From the NCBI RefSeq assembly GCF_015234515.1, contig NZ_JADGMY010000026.1:1-64000 (forward strand): DNA of 64,000 nucleotides. The letters run 5' to 3'. A program made the position numbers and the translations under genes. Below, one piece after another: positions 8,550 through 15,769 of the stretch. The stretch's first letter is position 1. Each line of letters starts with the position of its first letter. The notes under the pieces are model-generated. The model searched no databases and was not told the DNA's origin. It saw only the letters and a program-made list of their open reading frames with translations. This stretch comes from Cellulomonas sp. GTDB lineage: Bacteria > Actinomycetota > Actinomycetes > Actinomycetales > Cellulomonadaceae.

Positions 8550-8996
8550 TCACGAGGGACGTTCCGCCTGACCCACCAGGATCTTCGTGAGCAGCCGCTG
8601 CAGCGTCTCGCGCTCCTGCCGGGTCAGGGCCGACGTCAGCACGTCGTCCACGCGCGCGGCCGCCGGGACCAGCTCCGCGAGCACCGCGAGCCCCTCGTCG
8701 GTGAGGCGCACGACGTTGCGTCGTCGGTCCGCCTCGGCCCGCACGCGCGCGACCAGCTCACGGGCCTCCAGCCGCGCGACGAGCCCGGCGATCGTCGACC
8801 TGTCCAGGTCGAGGTCGTCGCAGAGGTCGCGCTGGCTCGCCTCCCCGCGCGTGCGCAGGACGTTGAGCACGCCGAACTGCACGTTCGTCAGCCGCGGCCC
8901 GACCTCCTGCGCCCAGGCGGCGAGGTGCGCCTGCTGCGTCCGGCGGACGAGGTAGCCCGTGTGGTGCGCGAGGTCGATCGGCAGCGGGTCGGTCAC
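8550..8996 (-). CDS. MarR-family transcriptional regulator
   Basis: A 148-residue winged-helix protein. The recognition region reads EASQRDLCDDLDLDRSTIAGLVARLEARELVARVRAEADRRRN, a typical MarR helix-turn-helix plus wing with the conserved DRR, followed by the C-terminal dimerisation helices. The start is GTG at 8996. It lies immediately downstream of the gentisate operon on the same strand, 171 bases after the isomerase gene, with a dispersed palindromic element between them. MarR proteins commonly respond to phenolic acids, so control of the gentisate operon is a reasonable guess, with the palindrome at 11882-11899 as a candidate site. Confidence 0.88.
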   Translation of the reverse strand: MTDPLPIDLAHHTGYLVRRTQQAHLAAWAQEVGPRLTNVQFGVLNVLRTRGEASQRDLCDDLDLDRSTIAGLVARLEARELVARVRAEADRRRNVVRLTDEGLAVLAELVPAAARVDDVLTSALTRQERETLQRLLTKILVGQAERPS

Positions 8997-9056
8997 GACG
9001 CCATCGTGGCAGCCACCGAGGGCCGGGCGGGTCAGGACGGCGCCGGTTCCGAGACG

Positions 9057-9144
9057 TGAGACGCCGCCGCCGCGACACCGGGCTGAGATGGCCCTGGCCG
9101 TCCGATGAGCCGACCAGGGCCGGTCTCGCGGCCCGGGCGTCTCA
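9057..9144. repeat. 88-bp dispersed palindromic element, copy 1
   Basis: The most diverged of four copies. Outer arms TGAGACG (9057-9063) and CGTCTCA (9138-9144) are perfect inverted repeats. Nine bases in from each lie inner arms CGACACCGGGCTGAG (9073-9087) and a degenerate counterpart ending GGCCGGTCTCG at 9128. Spacing is identical to the other copies. It fills the gap between the maleylpyruvate isomerase stop and the MarR start. Confidence 0.65.
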
Positions 9145-9167
9145 TGGACCGGGCACGCGGCGCATGC

Positions 9168-9908
9168 TCAGAGCCAGGTGGGTGGTGGGGGGACCGGGGA
9201 GCCGTCGGACGTCGTCAGGAGACGCTCGCCGCCGCGGCCTGTCGCCCACCGCGCGAGGTCGGCCGCGCGGCCGCGCACGCGCACCGACCCGTCGTCCCCA
9301 CCGGGCCCCACGGTCCGGTCGGTCGGCTCCAGCACGGGCACCACGACCTCGCCGCCGCGTGAGCGCCACATGCGCGTCACGTCCGCGAGCAGCGCGTCGA
9401 CGAGCTCGGGCGGGAACTGCCGGTACGACGCACCGTTGTCGAGGTCGACGGCGTGCACCCAGACCTCGCGCGTGCGCATCCACACCGTCTCGCTCGCCGG
9501 CACCGTGCGCCCGAGCGCGGTGCGGACCGGGGCGGCCCAGGCCTCGGGCGCCAGGTCGCGCCACTCGACGTCGAGGTGCACCGCAGCGTGCGCGGACAGG
9601 TTGCGCAGCGCCCGGGCCGGCTGCGTCGCGCCGTACTCGATCTCGGCGTCCCGCTCCTCGCGCGACGCGTACATCGGGGTCTCGACGCCCGTCGCGGCCC
9701 ACTCCGTCAGGCGCGTCAGGGCCCGCGCGTTGAGCCCGACGTGCGCGACGACGTGCCGCCGCGTCCACCCCGGCACGAGGGACGGTGCGTCGAGCTCGTC
9801 GTTGCCCAGCTCGTTGAGCTTGCGGGAGAAGTACGCCTGCCCGCGCCGGGCCAGCAGCAGGGCCGCCCGGAGCTGCGGATCCGTGGTGCGGTCGGTCCGC
9901 GCCGCCAC
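9168..9908 (-). CDS. Maleylpyruvate isomerase, mycothiol-dependent
   Basis: A 246-residue protein of the DinB-like mycothiol-dependent maleylpyruvate isomerase family. The N-terminal four-helix domain contains WTRRHVVAHVGLNARALTRL, with a metal-ligand histidine, and a second histidine lies in REVWVHAVDLDNG; the C-terminal MDMPI_C-like domain follows. The enzyme converts maleylpyruvate to fumarylpyruvate with mycothiol as cofactor, the second step of gentisate breakdown. The GTG start at 9908 lies one base from the stop of the fumarylpyruvate hydrolase gene, so it is the third gene of a gentisate operon. This operon context makes the assignment much firmer than the family alone would. Confidence 0.88.
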   Translation of the reverse strand: MAARTDRTTDPQLRAALLLARRGQAYFSRKLNELGNDELDAPSLVPGWTRRHVVAHVGLNARALTRLTEWAATGVETPMYASREERDAEIEYGATQPARALRNLSAHAAVHLDVEWRDLAPEAWAAPVRTALGRTVPASETVWMRTREVWVHAVDLDNGASYRQFPPELVDALLADVTRMWRSRGGEVVVPVLEPTDRTVGPGGDDGSVRVRGRAADLARWATGRGGERLLTTSDGSPVPPPPTWL

Positions 9909-9909
9909 G

Positions 9910-10764
9910 TCAGGCCTCCGCGACGACGTCGTTGCGGAGCTCGCCGAGCCCGGTGACCGACGTGCTCAGCACCTGCCCCGGCCGCAGGTACCGCGCGGGC
10001 GTGCGGGCGTGCCCGACGCCGCCGGGCGTGCCCGTCGCGATGACGTCGCCCGGGTGCAGCGTGAGGATCTGCGAGACGTACGCCACGAGCGCGGCGGGCC
10101 CGAAGACCATGTCGTCGACCGGCGTGTGCTGCACCTGCTCGTCGTCGACGACGGTCCGCAGGTCACCCGTCAGCGGCCCGGCCCCGGCCACCGTGAGCCA
10201 GGGGCCGAACGGCGTCGTGGCCTCGAACGTCTTGCCCTGCAGCCACTGCGCGGTGCGGTACTGGTAGTCGCGCATGGTGACGTCGTTGAGGACCGCGTAC
10301 CCGGCGATCGCGGCGGCCGCGGCGGCCTCGTCGAGCCGCCGGGCGGTCGCGCCGACGACGACGGCGACCTCGCCCTCCCAGTCGACCGCGTCGGCGGCGT
10401 GCGCGGGCAGCACGATCGGGTCGTACGGGCCGACGAGCGCCTCGGGGTACTTGGCGAACAGCGTCGGGTACGTCGGCAGGTCGCGGCCCATCTCGAGGAT
10501 GTGGTTGCGGTAGTTCAGCCCGACGCACACGATCTTCGACGGCCGCAGCACGGGCGGCGCCCAGGCCCGGGGCTCGAGGTCCGCGAGCGCGTGCCGTCGT
10601 CCGTCCGCCGCCGCGGCCCGCTCCCGCCAGTCGGCACCCGCCAGCAGCGCGCCGACGTCGGCCACCCCGGGCAGCTCGACGGCCTCGCGCTCGTCGACGC
10701 GCACGGCGACGGTCGCCATCGGCGCCTCGCCGGGGGCGGCGAGGCGCAGCGTGCCCAGCCTCAC
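9910..10764 (-). CDS. Fumarylacetoacetate-hydrolase family enzyme, probably fumarylpyruvate hydrolase
   Basis: A 284-residue FAH-fold hydrolase. The C-terminal catalytic domain begins KIVCVGLNYRNHILEMG. It contains DWEGEVAVVVG with the metal-binding acidic residues, and later GDVIATGTPGGVGHAR, a family hallmark. In the gentisate pathway this enzyme splits fumarylpyruvate to fumarate and pyruvate. It starts with a GTG at 10764 that overlaps the gentisate dioxygenase stop by four bases (GTGA) and ends one base before the isomerase start, so all three pathway enzymes are translationally coupled. A short N-terminal domain typical of bacterial FAH proteins precedes the core. Confidence 0.9.
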   Translation of the reverse strand: MRLGTLRLAAPGEAPMATVAVRVDEREAVELPGVADVGALLAGADWRERAAAADGRRHALADLEPRAWAPPVLRPSKIVCVGLNYRNHILEMGRDLPTYPTLFAKYPEALVGPYDPIVLPAHAADAVDWEGEVAVVVGATARRLDEAAAAAAIAGYAVLNDVTMRDYQYRTAQWLQGKTFEATTPFGPWLTVAGAGPLTGDLRTVVDDEQVQHTPVDDMVFGPAALVAYVSQILTLHPGDVIATGTPGGVGHARTPARYLRPGQVLSTSVTGLGELRNDVVAEA

Positions 10765-11852
10765 GCGAGGTCCTCGTTGCGCTGCCCCGGGACGTAGGTG
10801 CGCGTGAACTGCAGCCGGTCGATGATCGGCCCGTCCGTGAACCGGAACAGGTCGAACTGGCTGTCGGCGTGCAGCGACCAGGGCACCCAGCTGGGGACGG
10901 CGAACAGGTCGCCGGTCTCGACGCGCTGCTCGACACCACCGAGGACGACCGTGCCCTCACCCTCGAACACCTGCCACACCGACGACCCCACCTCGTGACG
11001 CGCGGGCGTCTCGGCCCCCGCGCGCAGGCGGTGGAACTCGCAGCGGATGGTCGGCATGACGTCGCCGCCGGTCGTGGGGTTGGTGTAGCGGATCGCGGCG
11101 TGCCCCTGCTCGACGGTCGCCGGGTGGCCCTCGTCCTCCAGCTTGAGCTGCTCGGTCAGCGCGCGGTCGGTGTGCTCCCAGCGGTACGCGGACAGCGGTG
11201 AGCTCGTCTGGTCCTGCAGCCCGGACAGCGGCCGCAGGCCGGGGTGCGCCCACAGCCGCTCGGAGCGCGAGACGTCCGGTGACGCCTCGTCGGTGACGCG
11301 CTCGGAGCCGTACTCGAAGAAGCCGACGTCGGCGTAGTGCGAGAACGGGACGTCGAGACCGTCGATCCAGGCCATGGGCTGGTCGGTGTCGTTGTGGTGG
11401 CCGTGGAAGTTCCAGCCGGGCGTCAGCAGCAGGTCGCCGCGGCGCATGGCGACCGGGTCGCCGTTGACGACGGTCCACACGCCCTCGCCCTCGACGACGA
11501 ACCGGAAAGCGTTCTGGCTGTGCCGGTGCTCGGGGGCCGTCTCGTGGCCGCCGAGGTACTGGATCGCGCACCACAGCGTCGGGGTCGCGTACGCCGTGCC
11601 GGGCAGACCGGGGTTCGCCAGGCCCATCGCGCGACGCTCACCGCCGCGGCCGACGGGGACCAGACGGCCCGAGCGCTCGGCGATGTCGTAGAGCGACTTC
11701 CACCGCCAGACGTACGGGACGGCCTTCGGGGCCGGCGACATGGGCATGAGGTCGTCGCGCTGCGTCCACAGGGGGGCCAGGCTCTCGGCCGCGAAGTCCG
11801 CGTAGAGCTGCTGGAGCTCTGGGGTATCGGCGGTGCCGTCCATCTGGTGCAC
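10761..11852 (-). CDS. Gentisate 1,2-dioxygenase
   Basis: A bicupin ring-cleaving dioxygenase of 363 residues. The first cupin carries the iron ligands in HETAPEHRHSQNAFRF, followed by LTPGWNFHGHHND. The second, catalytically reduced cupin reads ETPARHEVGSSVWQVFEGEG. The enzyme opens gentisate (2,5-dihydroxybenzoate) to maleylpyruvate. I place the start at GTG 11852 because AGGAGG (complement of 11858-11863) lies five bases upstream, whereas the nearby ATG at 11843 is too far from it. It is the first gene of the gentisate operon, and a perfect palindrome lies 30 bases upstream of its start. The size matches known gentisate dioxygenases. Confidence 0.92.
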   Translation of the reverse strand: MHQMDGTADTPELQQLYADFAAESLAPLWTQRDDLMPMSPAPKAVPYVWRWKSLYDIAERSGRLVPVGRGGERRAMGLANPGLPGTAYATPTLWCAIQYLGGHETAPEHRHSQNAFRFVVEGEGVWTVVNGDPVAMRRGDLLLTPGWNFHGHHNDTDQPMAWIDGLDVPFSHYADVGFFEYGSERVTDEASPDVSRSERLWAHPGLRPLSGLQDQTSSPLSAYRWEHTDRALTEQLKLEDEGHPATVEQGHAAIRYTNPTTGGDVMPTIRCEFHRLRAGAETPARHEVGSSVWQVFEGEGTVVLGGVEQRVETGDLFAVPSWVPWSLHADSQFDLFRFTDGPIIDRLQFTRTYVPGQRNEDLA

Positions 11853-11881
11853 GGTGGCCTCCTCGGTGGCGTCGTCGCCAG

Positions 11882-11899
11882 TCGTTGGTGTGCCAACGA
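11882..11899. promoter_or_regulatory. Palindromic operator candidate before the gentisate operon
   Basis: TCGTTGG-TGTG-CCAACGA is a perfect inverted repeat with seven-base arms, 30 bases upstream of the gentisate dioxygenase start codon, where a repressor would block transcription. No regulator is encoded on the other side; the MarR protein downstream of the operon is the nearest candidate. Assignment as an operator is inference from symmetry and position. Confidence 0.5.
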
Positions 11900-12161
11900 T
11901 AGGCGCCGGGTGCGTCCGGAGGAAGGGGTCACACGGCGTCGTGCCACGCCGCCCGGACGACGGCGAGCGCGTCGGCAGCGGTGACCGCGTCTGGTGGCCG
12001 AGGGCGCGACGCCAGCCCACCTCGTCGGTCGGGGCTTTGACCTACGGTGGGACAGATCGGGTGAGGCGCTGCACCAACGGCAGGTCTCATTGGACCTGGC
12101 CCGGGAGACCGCTGTGACCCACAGTGGGGACAGGCTCGTTGCTGGTGGCGAGAGCGCCGCG
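11900..12161. other. Gap between the gentisate operon and the amidase gene
   Basis: With the palindrome just before it, this makes about 310 bases without a clear gene. On the minus strand, 11929-12000 can be read as a short protein-like tail (TAADALAVVRAAWHDAV then stop) that could be a gene remnant, but no intact frame leads into it. GGTCTC/GAGACC at about 12083-12110 forms a weak hairpin just beyond the 3' end of the amidase gene. Confidence 0.35.
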
Positions 12162-12992
12162 TCAGAGTGCGGTCTTGACGCTGCTGCGAGGGTCGTCCAC
12201 CAGGTACCCCCGGTAGAAGCTGCCGTCGTGAGCACTGCCTCGCCAGGGGCGAGCCAGGTCCAAGGCGATGTGGAACTGCGGGTCGTCGCGGTTCAGGTCG
12301 GCGAGGACGATCGCCTCGTCGCCGGCAGCCGCAGTCAGGGACGTGCCGTCGGGCCCGAACACCTCCGCGGGGACGAGCCGGCGCCTCTGTGCGACGGAGG
12401 AGACGGCGACCCAGTAGGTGTTGATGGCGGCCATTGCCTGCGCCTTGGTCCGGAAGATCGCATCGATCGGGTAGGCGGGGAGGAGCAGGCAGTCCACCCC
12501 GAGCGCGGCGTACTCGGTGAACACGTTCAGGAAGTTGATCTCCACGCACATCGCGATGCCGAAGCGGTACCCGTCCACCTCGAACATCGTCGGATCGGTG
12601 CCGGGGGTGTAGTGATGCAAGGTTTCGCGGGCGGAGCAGAAGCGCTTGTCGTAGCGGTCGATCACCCGACCGGTGTCGGAGATGACGTACACGCTGTTGT
12701 GGGGTCGGTGCGGTGGCGTCAACGGGTGGCTCGAGCCGAGGACCACCCACAGGCCGAGCTCGCCGGCGAGCTCGGCCACGGCCTCTGTCTCCTCGTGAAC
12801 CACCGACCAGTCCACGTCGGCGAGGTCGCTGACCTGCTCCTTGGCGTAGCCGGAGAGGTGTCCTTCGGGGAAGAGCACCAGGCGCGCTCCCTGGGCGGCC
12901 GCGGTGCGCATCAGCTGGCGGGTCACCGCGCCGTTGCGGCGCGGGTCGGGGCTGGCGGTCGGCTGGGTGACAGCGACGCGGAGAGCGCTCAT
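12162..12992 (-). CDS. Carbon-nitrogen hydrolase (nitrilase superfamily)
   Basis: A 276-residue cytosolic amidase-type hydrolase. The catalytic Glu-Lys-Cys triad is visible as E43 in LFPEGHLSGYA, K116 in DRYDKRFC and C149 in GIAMCVEINF. Members hydrolyse C-N bonds in amides, nitriles or N-carbamoyl compounds. I start at MSALRVAVTQP (12992), where the conserved first strand begins, rather than ten residues earlier. It lies upstream of the gentisate operon on the same strand, but the 309-base gap and intervening palindrome argue for separate transcription. The substrate is unknown. Confidence 0.85.
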   Translation of the reverse strand: MSALRVAVTQPTASPDPRRNGAVTRQLMRTAAAQGARLVLFPEGHLSGYAKEQVSDLADVDWSVVHEETEAVAELAGELGLWVVLGSSHPLTPPHRPHNSVYVISDTGRVIDRYDKRFCSARETLHHYTPGTDPTMFEVDGYRFGIAMCVEINFLNVFTEYAALGVDCLLLPAYPIDAIFRTKAQAMAAINTYWVAVSSVAQRRRLVPAEVFGPDGTSLTAAAGDEAIVLADLNRDDPQFHIALDLARPWRGSAHDGSFYRGYLVDDPRSSVKTAL

Positions 12993-13138
12993 GGCGGTCA
13001 GCCTGTCGCGCGGGTCCGACATCGCCGGGGGCGCGTGGTGGCGAGAGGTCGCGCGAGGTGGTCACGTCGCACCTGCTCCACGGGAAGGCACGCAGAAAGC
13101 GGTCACACACTGCGGCGCCCGGGTGGCATCCTGCCGCG

Positions 13139-13689
13139 ATGAGCAGCGACGACGTCGACCGTGCGCCGCCCGGCCGGGGCAGCGCCCCGACCACCCCGCC
13201 CGGCGCGACCTCCGAGCCGTGGCTGCGCATCGGCACGCCCGACCTGCACGAGCTGCGGCAGGCTCACGGCCGGAAGATCCCGCTCGACGCGGTCTCCGTC
13301 CAGCTGTACGTCGAGGCGGACCTCGCCCTCGGTGACGGCGACCGGGTCGTGTACGAGGAGCCCTCATTCGGCATCGCCGAGCTCGCAGGCCCTGCAGCGC
13401 TGGCGCCGGGACGGAGCCCGGCGAGGACTTCGCGCTGGACTCGATGGACTGGGCGGAGCTCGGCGTGGTGAGTGCGACCCGCACCCCGGACGGCTGGGCG
13501 TGGGGGTCGTGCCTCGTGGCAGGCGCGACGACCCCCGTGCCGTGGACGACCGCGCGCCGGGTGGTCGACACCTTCGTCGCCGAGGCTCGGGCGGTGACCG
13601 TCCGGATGGTGGTCGACGCCGGGTGGACGCCCGAGGAGGCGCGTGCCGCGTCCGCGAGGGTGCTGGGTGCGATGGGGCCGTCGGACTGA
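13139..13689 (+). pseudogene. Hypothetical gene broken by a frameshift
   Basis: Two adjacent frames look like halves of one protein. The first runs from ATG 13139 and reads LRIGTPDLHELRQAHGRKIP through EEPSFGIAELAG. The second frame continues EPGEDFALDSMDWAELGVV, then GWAWGSCLVAGATTPVPW, to the stop at 13689. They join if one base is added or lost at about 13395-13425, within a run of GC-rich short repeats. The combined length would be about 183 residues. I do not recognise the family; the repeated Trp/aromatic pattern suggests a small soluble domain. It could be a true recent pseudogene or a sequencing error, since codon use on both sides of the break still looks functional. Confidence 0.6.
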
Positions 13690-13719
13690 CGCCGGCGACC
13701 GCCATTCGCCGCGACCCAT

Positions 13720-13737
13720 ACTATCGCCCATGATAGT
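13720..13737. promoter_or_regulatory. Inverted repeat upstream of the DUF234-type ATPase
   Basis: ACTATC-GCCCAT-GATAGT is a perfect six-base inverted repeat in an unusually AT-rich stretch, 35 bases before the ATPase start. A related half-site GATACTGTC follows at about 13746. This looks like an operator overlapping a promoter, possibly for autoregulation. No helix-turn-helix gene lies adjacent. Confidence 0.4.
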
Positions 13738-13772
13738 GTCATTGCAGATACTGTCGCATCTGAGGAGTCAGG

Positions 13773-15194
13773 ATGGCCGGTTTCGTCGGACGACGCAGGG
13801 AGCTCGACGAACTGCGAGCGCAGCTCGACGTGGTCGAGCACGGGTCCCGCGACGCCCGCGGGGTCGCGGTCCTCCTGCGCGGACGCCGCCGCGTCGGCAA
13901 GAGTCGCCTCGCGGAGGAGCTCGTCGCACGGGCGGACGTTCCGCACGTCACCTTCCAGGCCGCCCGGGGGGCACCGGTCGAGCACGAGCTCGTCGGGATC
14001 GCGCAGGCCGTCGCCGCGTCGGACCTGCCGAATGCCGGGGTCGCCGCCGACACCAGGCCCACGACGCTGACCGCCGCGCTGACGCTCCTCGCCGCTGCCG
14101 TACCCGACGAGCGACCGTCCGTCGTCGTCATCGACGAGGTGCCGTGGCTCCTGGAAGGCGTGCCCGGGGGCGCCGGCGAGCTGCAGCGGGTCTGGGACCG
14201 CGCGCTGTCCCGCAAGCCGGTGCTCCTGCTGCTGCTCGGCTCCGACCTCGCGATGATGGAGCAGCTCACTCGAGCTGACCAGCCGTTCCACGGACGCGCG
14301 GTCGAGATGGTCCTGCACGCGCTGTCGCCGCGGGACGTCGCACGCATGACCGGGACGAGCGGTGCCGAGGCGTTCGACGCCCACCTCGTGACCGGCGGAC
14401 AGCCGCTGATCGCCCAGGAGTGGCGCCGCGGCGAGCAGCTCACCGAGTTCCTCGCGCGCTCGTTCACGTCCCCGCTGTCCGCCCTCGTCGCGACGGGGAC
14501 GCGGGTGCTCGACAGCGAGTTCCCCGAGGGCGAGCTCACCCGCCGCGTCCTGACCGCCATCGGCGCCGGCGAGCGGACCTTCTCGCGGATCCGCGACGCC
14601 GCCGGCGGCCTGCAGCCCACATCGCTCACACGCGTGCTCGGCACCCTGACGACCAAACGGGTCGTCGCCGTCGACACCCCGCTGTCGACAGCCCCCTCCC
14701 GGGAGAGCCGCTACCGCATCGCCGACCCGGCCCTGCGGTTCTGGCTGCCGTTCGTCGCACCGGCGCTGCACGAGGTCGACCGGGACCGACCCGATCTGGC
14801 CATGGCGCGGGTCGAGCGCTCGTTCACGAGCTGGCGCGGCCGCGCCGTCGAACCGCTCGTCCGCGACGCGGTGTCACGAACCCTCCTCGACAGCCAGTGG
14901 CCGCAGGTCACCGACGTCGGCGGCTGGTGGCCGCGGACGAACACCCCGGAGATCGACCTCGTCGGGACGGACGGCCGCCCGGCCAGACATGTCGCGTTCG
15001 TCGGCACGACGAAGTGGCGCACGACCCGGCCGGTGACCCGCGCCGAGGTCGTGCGCCTGGCCACCGACGCACAGGTCGTGCCCGGCGTCGATCCCGGTAC
15101 TCCGCTCGTCGCGGTGTGCCCGGCCGGGGTCGAGAAGGACGCACCCGTCGCCGCCTCCTGGACGGCGGACGACCTGCTCGCGACCTGGCCGTGA
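13773..15194 (+). CDS. ATPase with C-terminal DUF234/nuclease-like domain
   Basis: A 473-residue protein of the archaeal-type AAA/STAND ATPase family. Residues 1-30 carry the entry motif FVGRRRELDEL; Walker A is LLRGRRRVGKSRLAEE and Walker B is SVVVIDEVPWL. A winged-helix segment (FSRIRDAAGGLQPTSLTRVLGTLTTKRVV) follows. The C-terminal part has the DUF234 layout, with WRGRAVEPLVRD, then EIDLVGTDG and a following strand with lysine (VAFVGTTKW), resembling the acidic/lysine pattern of a PD-(D/E)XK nuclease fold. The function of the family is unsettled; relatives are spread sporadically and often horizontally transferred, and have been suspected of roles in nucleic-acid transactions or defence. 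It starts at ATG 13773 with GAGG-like GGAGTCAGG upstream and stands alone. Confidence 0.72.
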   Translation: MAGFVGRRRELDELRAQLDVVEHGSRDARGVAVLLRGRRRVGKSRLAEELVARADVPHVTFQAARGAPVEHELVGIAQAVAASDLPNAGVAADTRPTTLTAALTLLAAAVPDERPSVVVIDEVPWLLEGVPGGAGELQRVWDRALSRKPVLLLLLGSDLAMMEQLTRADQPFHGRAVEMVLHALSPRDVARMTGTSGAEAFDAHLVTGGQPLIAQEWRRGEQLTEFLARSFTSPLSALVATGTRVLDSEFPEGELTRRVLTAIGAGERTFSRIRDAAGGLQPTSLTRVLGTLTTKRVVAVDTPLSTAPSRESRYRIADPALRFWLPFVAPALHEVDRDRPDLAMARVERSFTSWRGRAVEPLVRDAVSRTLLDSQWPQVTDVGGWWPRTNTPEIDLVGTDGRPARHVAFVGTTKWRTTRPVTRAEVVRLATDAQVVPGVDPGTPLVAVCPAGVEKDAPVAASWTADDLLATWP

Positions 15195-15293
15195 CGTCGG
15201 CCGACGGTCGGCGTCGAACAGGGTCACCGACCCGCGCGCACCGGTTCCGCGCCGCGCCGGTAGGGTGCGTCCATTCGACGCCCGGGAGGACAC

Positions 15294-15758
15294 TTGTTGG
15301 CACTGCAGCCACCCCAAGTGGAACCGTTCTGCACGCTCGAGGTCGAGCTGGCGCCGATCATGGACCTCGGCCTCGGCCGGTTCGGTCAGCGGCGCATCAT
15401 CCCGATCGTCGGCGGGCGGGTCACCGGCAAGGTCAGCGGGACGATCCTGCACCTCGGCGCCGACTGGCAGTCGGTCACGCACGACGACGTGGCCGAGCTG
15501 CACGCGCGCTACGCGTTCGAGACACCCGACGGCGCGATCGTCGAGATCATCAACCAGGGGTACCGGCACGGCCCGCCCGACGTGATGCGGCAGCTCGCGT
15601 CCGGCGCACCGACACCGCCGGAGTCGTACTACATGCGCTCGACGGCACGGCTCGAGAGCGGGCACCCGGACTACCGGTGGCTCAACCGGATGGTGTTCGT
15701 CGGCACGGGCGCGCGCGACGCGAGCAGCGTGCAGATCGACCTCTACAGCGTGGGATGA
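15294..15758 (+). CDS. DUF3237 family protein
   Basis: A 154-residue protein of the DUF3237 family, recognised by the run RRIIPIVGGRVTGKVSGTILHLG, then ADWQSV and YYMRSTARLESG. These are small beta-barrel proteins of unknown biochemical role, often beside flavin monooxygenases or hydrolases in aromatic catabolism. The start is one of two consecutive TTG codons at 15294 or 15297; GGAGG at 15285-15289 supports either. Its stop overlaps an in-frame ATG of the next gene (ATGA), so it is coupled to the flavin monooxygenase and probably binds or modifies the same aromatic compound. Confidence 0.75.
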   Translation: MLALQPPQVEPFCTLEVELAPIMDLGLGRFGQRRIIPIVGGRVTGKVSGTILHLGADWQSVTHDDVAELHARYAFETPDGAIVEIINQGYRHGPPDVMRQLASGAPTPPESYYMRSTARLESGHPDYRWLNRMVFVGTGARDASSVQIDLYSVG

Positions 15759-15769
15759 GGACCTGGGAC

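Noticed and set aside
11929..12000. Possible C-terminal remnant of a lost gene (TAADALAVVRAAWHDAV)
   Set aside because: Too short to assign, and no protein-like sequence continues upstream; mentioned in the gap description only.
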